This document shows, in pieces, positions 1 through 5,302 of a stretch of DNA of 5,443 nt. The DNA comes from Candidatus Zixiibacteriota bacterium (GTDB lineage Bacteria > Zixibacteria > MSB-5A5 > GN15 > FEB-12), in contig JACRAV010000283.1 of NCBI GenBank assembly GCA_016213305.1, positions 1 to 5,443 of the forward strand, given 5' to 3'. A model generated the notes under the pieces. The model was not told the DNA's origin and searched no databases. It saw nothing but the letters and a program-made list of their open reading frames with translations. The position numbers and the translations under genes were made by a program. How positions within the stretch are numbered: position 1 is the first letter of the stretch; the number at the start of each line of letters is the position of its first letter.

Positions 1-887
1 CCTATTTTCACCCACACCGAGTCGTCGGCGCGCGATTTGGAGCGCAATGTGCCGAGTTCGCTCAGGCCGTATTTTTGGAGGGTGCGGACATTGGGCAAAA
101 GTTCGTGGAACCGCTTGAGCACCGTCTCCGGCATGACCTCGGCGCCATAGGTGACTATCTGAAGACTCGACAGATCGTGTCGTCGGTACGCCTCCGACAA
201 AAGCAAGAGGTTGATAAACGTAGGCGACACGGGTAGAACTTCCGCCCGTTGCCGCGCCACCAGGCGGCAGATCGCCTCGGGGGAGCGGTCGGGCGAGGCG
301 ATAAGACACCCGCCGTTGAAGAGAGTGTAAAACATCGTATCCACTCCGCCGATGTGGTCGAAGATGAGAAATGTGACTGTCCGTTTGGCGTGCCGGATGG
401 TTTTGTACTTTTCCAGCAGGCGGGTCAGGTCATGCACCACCCCCTTGGCGACGCCGGTCGATCCGGACGAGAACAAGATCAGGCCGGGGTGCCCGTCATC
501 GCGGAGTTTTCGAATGAGTGGATGTGGATCGCCCGACGCGGGCTCGGCGTGATGTTCGATCTCGTCGGTATCGGCCCGCACCACCAATCGTACCTGTACC
601 GCCGCGAGGGCACGCAACTCGGCCGCGCGCTGTTCGATATTCATCGTGAGCGGAACGATAATGACGCCCCGCTCGATAAGCGCCAGCAGAAGCGCGATTG
701 ATACCGGCGAATAGTCGGCTTCGAGTGAAACCACCGTACCGGGAGCGATGCCAGCGGATTCCAGCCGGTTCGCACAGCGATCGATCTGCGTGATTAACCA
801 TCCGTACGAGCGAACCGTCTCGTGCCGGATAATGGCGTCGCGGTCGGCGATGTTCGCCCAGCGGTCTTTGAGAAGGGCAAGGTTCAC
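1..887 (-). CDS. ANL-superfamily acyl/aminoacyl-adenylating enzyme (AMP-dependent synthetase), C-terminus outside window
   Basis: The minus strand translates as 295 residues from a GTG at 887-885 with no stop before the window edge, so the N-terminal ~55-60% of a typical 500-550 aa family member is present. Seen: P-loop-like A3 motif FSSGSTGVAKG (residues 139-149), FDHIGG around 176-181 (A4 region), YGAEVMP (246-252) and the A5 motif YGLSE (272-276). The C-terminal subdomain with the catalytic lysine lies outside. Family knowledge: these cytoplasmic enzymes make an acyl-AMP from ATP and a carboxylate, then pass the acyl group to CoA or a carrier-protein thiol. The start follows the SDR stop by 2 bp and has GGAG 7 nt upstream, so it is translationally coupled. 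Because an ACP gene opens the operon, loading of that ACP is the likeliest role (inference). The substrate cannot be told; acyl-CoA ligase or an NRPS-like stand-alone A domain are alternatives. Confidence 0.9.
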   Translation of the reverse strand, partial: MNLALLKDRWANIADRDAIIRHETVRSYGWLITQIDRCANRLESAGIAPGTVVSLEADYSPVSIALLLALIERGVIIVPLTMNIEQRAAELRALAAVQVRLVVRADTDEIEHHAEPASGDPHPLIRKLRDDGHPGLILFSSGSTGVAKGVVHDLTRLLEKYKTIRHAKRTVTFLIFDHIGGVDTMFYTLFNGGCLIASPDRSPEAICRLVARQRAEVLPVSPTFINLLLLSEAYRRHDLSSLQIVTYGAEVMPETVLKRFHELLPNVRTLQKYGLSELGTLRSKSRADDSVWVKI

Positions 888-889
888 GG

Positions 890-1594
890 TCAGACTCCGC
901 CAAGATACAGATTCTGTCCGGTGACAAACCCGCTTTCCGGTCGGAGATAGAAATCAATCACGTTGGCGATGTCCTCGAAGGTGCCGAACCGGGGGATGGC
1001 CTGGCGGGACAACAGACGGTCCATTTTTTCTTTGGGCACGGTTCGGATCAGGTCGGTCTCGACCGGAGTCGGTCCGACGGCGTTGACGGTGATCCCGAGC
1101 GGCGCCAGTTCGCGGGCCAGGACTTCGGTGAGCGACACGATGGCCGCCTTCGAGGCGGCATACACCGCCTCCCCTTCCAGTTTGAGCGGGGTGGCCACCG
1201 TCGAAAAGTTGACGATCCGCCCGTGCTTGCGCTTTTGCATCAGGCGGGCCGCTTCGCGGCAAAACAGAAACGTCCCCACCACATTGGTGTTGAGAACCGC
1301 ATGAACGGTCTCCATCGGCGTGAGCAGAACGTGATTCATCGAGGCAATCCCGGCATTGTTGATCAGATGATCAAGCCGTCCGAACCGTTTGCCGACGTCG
1401 GAAAACATCGCCAGCACCGCCTTCTCATCGGCGACGTCCGCCCGATAGTGCGCATACCCCTCGGCCTGCCAGTCCGGGTTCTCGCGACTGCATCCGACTA
1501 CGGTATGTCCTTTGGCCAGATAATGCCCGACCAGAAACCGGCCTATGCCCTTGCGGGTGCCGGTGATCAGGGTGACCGGGGAATCGGTGGTCAC
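890..1594 (-). CDS. SDR-family NAD(P)-dependent oxidoreductase (FabG-like 3-oxoacyl-ACP reductase type)
   Basis: A complete 234-residue classical short-chain dehydrogenase/reductase, close to the usual ~245 aa. Seen: cofactor-binding TGTRKGIG (residues 11-18), NNAG (79-82), Asn104 in NTNVVG, and the catalytic Ser131, Tyr145 and Lys149 (YAASK), followed by the PTPVETDL segment after strand 6 and a C-terminal GQNLYLGGV typical of FabG-like enzymes. All catalytic residues are intact, so it should be an active cytoplasmic enzyme reducing a carbonyl or oxidising an alcohol. It starts with GTG whose last two bases are shared with the ACP stop (GTGA), and its own stop is 2 bp before the adenylation-enzyme start, so all three genes form one transcript. 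An Arg in the glycine-rich loop (TGTRKGIG) hints at NADPH preference, as in reductive SDRs (inference). Reduction of an acyl group held on the neighbouring ACP is plausible; a sugar or alcohol substrate is not excluded. Confidence 0.92.
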   Translation of the reverse strand: MTTDSPVTLITGTRKGIGRFLVGHYLAKGHTVVGCSRENPDWQAEGYAHYRADVADEKAVLAMFSDVGKRFGRLDHLINNAGIASMNHVLLTPMETVHAVLNTNVVGTFLFCREAARLMQKRKHGRIVNFSTVATPLKLEGEAVYAASKAAIVSLTEVLARELAPLGITVNAVGPTPVETDLIRTVPKEKMDRLLSRQAIPRFGTFEDIANVIDFYLRPESGFVTGQNLYLGGV

Positions 1595-1899
1595 GAGGCG
1601 TCCCGCAACAGTTCGTCGATATATTCGGCCAGGGTGGACACGGTGCGGAACGGACTTTGGCGGCGGGACATCGCCTTTTCGCTCACCAGGCGAACCCCCT
1701 TGCCGGTCCCGGACTCGATACGTTCTTCGACCGCTACGATCAGATTGACCAGCCCCAGCGAATCAAGAGCCGCGCCGTCGCCGAACAGGTTGGTGTCGGG
1801 GGTCTTGTGCAGAGTATGCCCCGGCTCCAGCCCGGCGGCGATTTCATCGATCGCGGGATAAATATACCGCTCGGCAATGGCCGTATAGTGATGTGTCAT
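1591..1899 (-). CDS. Stand-alone acyl carrier protein (phosphopantetheine-binding)
   Basis: A 102-residue protein with an ALDSLGL motif in which Ser47 is the expected 4'-phosphopantetheine attachment site, preceded by the DTNLFGDG loop and followed by the amphipathic helix VNLIVAVEERIES. It is longer than fatty-acid AcpP (~78 aa) because of an inserted segment after helix 2 (EKAMSRRQSPFRTV, about 75-87), a pattern I associate with pathway-specific carrier proteins rather than housekeeping AcpP. The ATG at 1899-1897 was chosen because AAGGA lies 5 nt upstream; the open frame continues upstream to 2109, but that extension is Arg/Pro-rich and runs through leader hairpins. The stop overlaps the SDR start by 4 nt (GTGA). 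It is the first gene of the ACP-SDR-adenylation operon and probably carries the acyl intermediate for both enzymes (inference from context). Confidence 0.88.
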   Translation of the reverse strand: MTHHYTAIAERYIYPAIDEIAAGLEPGHTLHKTPDTNLFGDGAALDSLGLVNLIVAVEERIESGTGKGVRLVSEKAMSRRQSPFRTVSTLAEYIDELLRDAS

Positions 1900-1920
1900 C
1901 CTGTTCCTTGTCTGCCGGTT

Positions 1921-1937
1921 GCCCGCCAGGCGCGGGC
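1921..1937 (-). other. GC-rich hairpin in the ACP-operon leader
   Basis: GCCCGC (1921-1926) and GCGGGC (1932-1937) form a perfect 6-bp stem with a 5-nt loop, 22 nt upstream of the ACP start on the minus strand. There is no U run after it, so it is not a terminator. It could stabilise the mRNA or affect translation; chance is possible in GC-rich DNA. Confidence 0.35.
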
Positions 1938-1942
1938 GCCAA

Positions 1943-1959
1943 TTCTTCAGTCGGAAGAA
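1943..1959 (-). other. Second short hairpin/dyad in the ACP-operon leader
   Basis: TTCTTC (1943-1948) and GAAGAA (1954-1959) are perfect inverted repeats separated by AGTCG. The dyad lies just upstream of the GC hairpin in the minus-strand leader. It may be an RNA hairpin or an operator half-site pair; function is unknown. Confidence 0.3.
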
Positions 1960-2031
1960 AATCGGCCGGAGCCGCTTGTGCCACATTAAACTGACCGGAC
2001 CGGGTAGCGCCCGCCGCGGCCACAAAATCCC

Positions 2032-2059
2032 TTGACGCGATTTGGGAAACGGGTATCTT
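2032..2059 (+). promoter_or_regulatory. Sigma-70-type promoter for the exported protein/regulator operon
   Basis: TTGACG (2032-2037, 5 of 6 match to the -35 consensus) is followed after 16 bp by TATCTT (2054-2059, 4 of 6 match to -10). Transcription would begin near 2066, giving a ~115-nt leader before the ATG at 2181. This is the best housekeeping-type promoter seen in the window, and it would make the activator independent of sigma-54. Confidence 0.6.
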
Positions 2060-2063
2060 ATGT

Positions 2064-2078
2064 GTGGCAGGATGCCAC
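2064..2078 (+). promoter_or_regulatory. Short dyad at the predicted 5' end of the regulator transcript
   Basis: GTGGCA (2064-2069) and TGCCAC (2073-2078) form a perfect 6-bp inverted repeat around GGA. It sits 5 nt after the -10 box, at the expected transcription start. It could be a repressor operator overlapping the start site or a 5'-end stabilising hairpin; which one cannot be decided here. Confidence 0.35.
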
Positions 2079-2168
2079 GGTGCGAACCCTTCACCTTCCT
2101 ATCCCTCATCGCCTTGTCTGCGTTTGCAGAGTACAGAAAAACATAAGAAACTCATATCACACAAAACC

Positions 2169-2174
2169 AAGGAG
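2169..2174 (+). promoter_or_regulatory. Ribosome binding site AAGGAG
   Basis: A near-perfect Shine-Dalgarno sequence lies 6 nt before the ATG at 2181. It fixes that ATG as the start, although the frame is open further upstream to 2064, and it indicates efficient translation of the exported protein. Confidence 0.85.
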
Positions 2175-2180
2175 TGTGTC

Positions 2181-2567
2181 ATGAAACGTCTGTTGTTGTT
2201 GTCAGCGGCAACGCTGATGCTGGCGGGCCTATGGAGTGAGCCTGCCCAATGTCTCGACCGGCCCTATTGGGATCCATCGATAATTATCGCCGATGGTCCC
2301 CTGCCCGACCATCCATGGGGCGGCGACAAAGGTTCGAGTGGTTTCACAACCCCTGAAAGCAGCTCCACCCGGCCGATGCTTACGGCCACGACCGGATTTG
2401 CGGCGGTGGATTTCATGCTGGCGATGTTCCGCAGTACGTTTATCAAGCGGATGTCGACCGGACGCCTGTACCGCAACGCTGAAACCATGTCACCGACCAC
2501 CGGCGTAACTACCGCGACGAGTGGTACCACCGCCACGGCCACGGGGAATGAATCATTGAGTAATTAG
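2181..2567 (+). CDS. Small exported protein of unknown function, co-transcribed with the sigma-54 activator
   Basis: I do not recognise this 128-residue protein. It begins with a clear Sec signal peptide: KR, a hydrophobic run LLLLSAATLMLAGLW, then a likely signal peptidase I site after A22-Q-C24. The Cys is not in a lipobox, so lipidation is unlikely. The mature part opens with DRPYWDPSIIIADGPLPDHPWGGD (about 26-49), rich in Asp, Pro and Trp, continues through a Ser/Thr/Gly linker and a weakly hydrophobic stretch (FAAVDFMLAMF, 73-83), and ends in a Thr/Ala/Gly-rich tail (about 105-122). High G/C at third positions supports coding in this frame. It has a strong RBS, its own upstream promoter, and precedes the regulator gene by 14 bp, so the two are made together. 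A role as a signal or ligand source for the TPR regulator is conceivable but unproven. A late frameshift altering the tail is possible. Confidence 0.72.
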   Translation: MKRLLLLSAATLMLAGLWSEPAQCLDRPYWDPSIIIADGPLPDHPWGGDKGSSGFTTPESSSTRPMLTATTGFAAVDFMLAMFRSTFIKRMSTGRLYRNAETMSPTTGVTTATSGTTATATGNESLSN

Positions 2568-2568
2568 T

Positions 2569-2573
2569 GAGGA
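2569..2573 (+). promoter_or_regulatory. Ribosome binding site deciding the regulator start
   Basis: GAGGA lies 8 nt before the ATG at 2582 and favours it over the GTG at 2567, which overlaps the stop of the preceding gene and has no purine-rich sequence upstream. Confidence 0.65.
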
Positions 2574-2581
2574 CACGAGCT

Positions 2582-4840
2582 ATGCAGAATAATAAGTACA
2601 TTCTGAACGGGCTTGAGTCGTCACTAACGGCGCTATTGGCCGGACTGATTGAACACAAGGACTTCTCGCGCGCGATTGACCTCTATGAAGGAAATCGCCT
2701 GGCCGGGGAGTCCGCCGAGTCAGTCGGGGCACGAGCGCATCATCTGGCGGCCCAGGCATATCACGGAGCGCAGGATACGGCGAACGCTCTGAAAACAATC
2801 CGACTGGCACAGGCCTCAGCCGAAAAGGAAGGCGACGGTCTGGAACTGGCGGAGGTATTCATGACGCTCGGCGCAATTCAGAGGGACCGCGGCGAAACCC
2901 GCGAATCACTCCGCGCCTACACCGATGCCGAATCGATCTTCCGCCGCAACGATTCGCTTGACGGTCGTTGCCGGGCGCTCAATATGATCGCCGGCGCGTA
3001 TTTCAGAGAAACTGATTACCGCCACGCGCTTTCGACTCTGCTCGAAGCGCTCGAAATGGCCCGCGCCCTGGGCGACCGAGCGAAGATTGCCTTTATGATG
3101 GGCAATATCGGCCGTATCCACACCTTTTTGGGCGATCTGGCCGAAGCCGAACGGCATCTGAAAACCAATATCGAACTTTCCAGCGACCTGGGCGACCAAC
3201 TCGAAGTTGGCCGGGCCTGGCTGTCGCTGGGATATGTCCAGATGCAGAAGGGGGACTATGACGAAGCCGCCTCTTCCTTTGAAGCCGCCTATCCGCTGAT
3301 CGTGGCGGCCGCCAGCCGTCGCGATGAAGCCATCTACCTGACCTATCGGGGCGAGCTTGAATACCGGATCGGCCGGCTGGTCGAATCCAGATCGACCCTC
3401 GAACGGGCGCAGGCGGTGGCCGAACGGGTGGCTCCCGAATCGACGCTGGTCGCGCGGACACTTCGGCATCAGGCCGAGGCCGCAGTGAAAGCCGGAAATG
3501 TCCGGCTGGCTCACCGGCTGATCGCGCGTGCGCTACCGATCATGGAACGCCACCATGATCGGGTCGAGTGCGGCGCGCTGTGGAAACTCAGGGCTGTGGT
3601 TGCCTCGGCGGAAGACCAAGTGGAGGATGCCAAAGTGGCGATAAATCGTGCCCTTGATCTGCTGTCCGAGTCGGGCGTTCGATTCGAGTACGCCGAGGCG
3701 CTGGTAGCCGCCGGTCAGATGGCGCTCTTCGGAGAGCGTCAGAAGATGGTCTATCTGTTCCGGGCCGAGGAATACTATGCGGCCGCGGGGCTACTCCGAC
3801 GGCATGAGGAAATCCACCAGCTGATTGCGGCGGTGGGACCGCCCGGTAATCAACCCTTCGGCAATGTAAAGAGGCCGACCGGGTCCCAGGCCGACTATCT
3901 TACCTGCAGTCCCTCGATTGAGAAGTTCAAGACTCAATTGGCGGCGATCGGTCGCTCCGACCTTCCGGTTCTGCTCACCGGTGAAACCGGCGTGGGCAAG
4001 GATCAGATGGCCCGGTACTACCACTCGCTGGTTCGTCCGAACGGACCGTTTGTGGCGATTAATTGCGCCTCAGTGCCTGAGACGCTCCTGGAGTCGGAGC
4101 TGTTCGGCCATGCCAGAGGGGCATTTACGGGCGCCGACGGCGCCAAGCTGGGGCTGTTTGCGGCGGCCAACGGCGGCGTCCTGTTCCTCGACGAAATCGG
4201 CGATATGCCGCTGGCCCTCCAAGCCAAACTGCTGGGAGTGATTGAACGCCGGCGGATGATCCCGCTCGGGTCGTTACAGGAAGTGGTTCTCGACGTCAAA
4301 CTGGTGGCGGCCACCAATCAGGACCTCCAGGCACAGGTGGAATGCGGCGCATTCCGGCGTGATCTGTTCTACCGACTGAGCGGTATCAGCTTCCATCTGC
4401 CAACACTGCGTGAGCGCAAGGAGGACATACCGCTGTTGGCGACCTATTTCCTTCGCAGGCGTGGGTTGCTTGAAGACGGAGTCGAGATACCGTCCGACTT
4501 TGCCCGAAGTCTCATGGCCTATGACTGGCCGGGGAACATCCGCGAGTTGGACAACCGGATTCATCGGTTGGAGGTGATGGCCCAGTTCGTGCACAGCGGC
4601 GATCTGGTCGGGGCGTTTGCTTCAATGTTTGCCGATCAGAAAGAGGCCGCCACGGCCAACCTGTTTGAACAGGTCGAGGAGTTTGAACGCAAGCTCCTGG
4701 TAGAGGCGCTCCGGGCGGCTGGCGGCAACAAAAGCGCCGCGGCCCGACTTTTGGGCGTCCATGAAGCTACCGTGCGAACGAAGCTCAAACGGTACGGTCT
4801 TGAGGCGATGGGAGGTGCTCCGGCACTCGAGGCCTCTTGA
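2582..4840 (+). CDS. TPR-domain sigma-54 enhancer-binding transcriptional activator (AAA+, Fis-type HTH)
   Basis: A 752-residue cytoplasmic regulator. Residues ~48-402 form about nine TPR-like helical pairs with a ~40-residue period (for example LGAIQRDRGETRESLRAY and LSLGYVQMQKGDYDEAA), a protein- or peptide-sensing scaffold in place of the usual receiver, GAF or PAS domain. Residues ~441-665 are a sigma-54 activator AAA+ domain: Walker A GETGVGKD (467-474, Lys473), sigma-54-contact loop GAFTGA (513-518), Walker B VLFLDE (533-538), FRRDLFYRL with the arginine-finger region (591-599) and WPGNIREL (649-656). Residues ~713-740 are a Fis-like HTH (NKSAAARLLGVHEATVRTKL). All residues needed for ATP hydrolysis and sigma-54 remodelling are present, so it should activate, not merely bind. 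The ATG at 2582 was chosen because GAGGA lies 8 nt upstream; a GTG at 2567 lacks an RBS. It lies directly upstream of a sigma-54 promoter and a BMC gene, its likely target. Confidence 0.95.
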   Translation: MQNNKYILNGLESSLTALLAGLIEHKDFSRAIDLYEGNRLAGESAESVGARAHHLAAQAYHGAQDTANALKTIRLAQASAEKEGDGLELAEVFMTLGAIQRDRGETRESLRAYTDAESIFRRNDSLDGRCRALNMIAGAYFRETDYRHALSTLLEALEMARALGDRAKIAFMMGNIGRIHTFLGDLAEAERHLKTNIELSSDLGDQLEVGRAWLSLGYVQMQKGDYDEAASSFEAAYPLIVAAASRRDEAIYLTYRGELEYRIGRLVESRSTLERAQAVAERVAPESTLVARTLRHQAEAAVKAGNVRLAHRLIARALPIMERHHDRVECGALWKLRAVVASAEDQVEDAKVAINRALDLLSESGVRFEYAEALVAAGQMALFGERQKMVYLFRAEEYYAAAGLLRRHEEIHQLIAAVGPPGNQPFGNVKRPTGSQADYLTCSPSIEKFKTQLAAIGRSDLPVLLTGETGVGKDQMARYYHSLVRPNGPFVAINCASVPETLLESELFGHARGAFTGADGAKLGLFAAANGGVLFLDEIGDMPLALQAKLLGVIERRRMIPLGSLQEVVLDVKLVAATNQDLQAQVECGAFRRDLFYRLSGISFHLPTLRERKEDIPLLATYFLRRRGLLEDGVEIPSDFARSLMAYDWPGNIRELDNRIHRLEVMAQFVHSGDLVGAFASMFADQKEAATANLFEQVEEFERKLLVEALRAAGGNKSAAARLLGVHEATVRTKLKRYGLEAMGGAPALEAS

Positions 4841-4859
4841 CCGGCGCGATTGTTCGGCC

Positions 4860-4890
4860 GGGAGCAGTGTGTGACACACGCACTGCTCCC
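4860..4890 (+). other. Long 3' hairpin after the regulator gene
   Basis: GGGAGCAGTG (4860-4869) and CACTGCTCCC (4881-4890) are perfect 10-bp inverted repeats; the loop contains a further TGTG/CACA dyad. It begins 20 nt after the stop codon. There is no U run, so it is more likely an mRNA-stabilising or Rho-related 3' structure, or a DNA operator, than an intrinsic terminator. Confidence 0.55.
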
Positions 4891-4939
4891 GCTACCGATA
4901 TCGTGCCCTGATACGAACTCTCTATTCCCTCCTTGGTTG

Positions 4940-4978
4940 CGGTAAGCGTTTGATAATCAGACGCTTACCGTTTTTTTT
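4940..4978 (+). terminator. Rho-independent terminator of the exported protein/regulator operon
   Basis: CGGTAAGCGT (4940-4949) and ACGCTTACCG (4961-4970) form a perfect 10-bp stem with an 11-nt loop, followed immediately by eight T residues (4971-4978). This is a canonical intrinsic terminator on the plus strand. It separates the activator transcript from the BMC operon, which therefore needs its own promoter. Confidence 0.93.
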
Positions 4979-5008
4979 CGAGTCCGGCTCGTATGATTTT
5001 ACGAACTG

Positions 5009-5027
5009 CCGACCATCTCATGGTCGG
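5009..5027. promoter_or_regulatory. Candidate upstream activating sequence (enhancer) for the sigma-54 activator
   Basis: CCGACCATCTCATGGTCGG is a perfect dyad: two 8-bp arms around CTC. Its centre lies about 113 bp upstream of the start predicted from the sigma-54 promoter, the usual 80-200 bp range for enhancer-binding proteins. A 19-bp symmetrical site suits a dimeric Fis-type HTH. No U run follows on either strand, so it is not a terminator. Binding by the regulator encoded next door is inferred. Confidence 0.55.
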
Positions 5028-5104
5028 TCTGTGCGACAAAATCAATACGCAACTTATTGTCAGATAACAGATTGAATGTCGCATAGTCGTTCCGAACAGT
5101 GTGA

Positions 5105-5120
5105 AGGCACGCCGATTGCA
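5105..5120 (+). promoter_or_regulatory. Sigma-54 (-24/-12) promoter upstream of the BMC gene
   Basis: AGGCACGCCGATTGCA matches TGGCAC-N5-TTGCA at every fixed position except the first. GG (5106-5107) and GC (5118-5119) are separated by exactly 10 bp, the invariant spacing for sigma-54. Transcription should start near 5131. The sequence upstream (about 5036-5078) is AT-rich and could bend, as expected between an enhancer and such a promoter. With a sigma-54 activator gene immediately upstream, this is likely its target. Confidence 0.8.
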
Positions 5121-5193
5121 ATACTTGGGATCGTCGTTATTACTCCAGAGCGCTGTTGTCAGTGCTTGGAAGGTCCTCTTTTCTTTGGTACGG

Positions 5194-5231
5194 GGCCGCT
5201 CGCGCGAGAGGGGAGTGCGGGCGGCCTTTTT
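5194..5231 (+). terminator. Terminator-like hairpin inside the predicted BMC leader (attenuator or small-RNA end)
   Basis: Bases 5194-5205 pair with 5215-5226 over 12 positions (10 Watson-Crick pairs and two G-U), with a 9-nt loop GAGAGGGGA and five T residues directly after (5227-5231). It lies ~65 nt downstream of the sigma-54 start and 72 nt before the BMC start. It would end transcription unless relieved: either a controlled attenuator or the 3' end of a ~100-nt RNA. Confidence 0.72.
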
Positions 5232-5302
5232 AATCATAACGCCTATTCTATCATAATTTTAAGCTTTACCGTGTGACGGCGGTTTGCGTATGTTTTTGTT
5301 CG

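Larger units (their letters stand above)
1900..2180. other. Divergent intergenic region between the ACP operon and the exported-protein/regulator operon
   Basis: This 281-bp stretch holds no convincing gene. It contains the minus-operon leader with two short hairpins near the ACP start, the plus-strand sigma-70-type promoter, a short dyad at its predicted transcript start, and a ~115-nt plus-strand leader rich in A and C towards the end. The best minus-strand -10 candidate is TTTAAT (complement of 1984-1989), but no matching -35 box is seen, so the minus promoter remains unassigned. Confidence 0.7.
4841..5302. other. Regulatory intergenic region between the activator gene and the BMC shell gene
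   Basis: This 462-bp stretch carries no convincing protein gene; the open frames in it lack an RBS and family resemblance. In order it holds a 3' hairpin, an intrinsic terminator, a 19-bp dyad, an AT-rich spacer, a sigma-54 promoter, a strong second terminator-like hairpin and an AT-rich segment before the BMC start. Its composition is visibly richer in A/T than the flanking genes, as expected of control DNA. Confidence 0.8.

Noticed and set aside
496..957. Minus-strand 153-codon frame overlapping the SDR and adenylation genes
   Set aside because: It is an out-of-frame, Arg-rich reading of two genes whose own frames carry conserved motifs.
1968..1984. TGGCAC on the minus strand (complement of 1978-1983) as a sigma-54 promoter for the ACP operon
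   Set aside because: The -24-like half is perfect, but the -12 position reads GCTCC instead of TTGCW and GG-N10-GC spacing fails.
2181..2255. Lipoprotein signal peptide in the exported protein because of Cys24
   Set aside because: The residues before the Cys are P-A-Q, with Gln directly preceding it, which does not fit a lipobox; a signal peptidase I site fits better.
2567..2581. GTG at 2567 as the start of the sigma-54 activator
   Set aside because: No Shine-Dalgarno sequence precedes it, while the ATG at 2582 has GAGGA 8 nt upstream.
2906..3514. Long minus-strand open frame opposite the regulator
   Set aside because: It is an antisense shadow of the high-GC TPR coding frame; the plus frame has clear TPR repeats and the minus frame no recognisable domain or RBS.
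5039..5054. IHF-binding site AATCAA in the promoter spacer
   Set aside because: The second half of the consensus (TTR after four bases) is absent, so only general AT-richness can be claimed.
4965..5237. Minus-strand open frame of 90 codons across the BMC regulatory region
   Set aside because: It has no RBS or family resemblance, has a basic/Cys mixed composition, and runs through the terminator hairpins and the sigma-54 promoter.
5076..5276. Plus-strand 66-codon open frame over the sigma-54 promoter
   Set aside because: It would begin upstream of the promoter that should transcribe it, has no RBS and spans the leader terminator.
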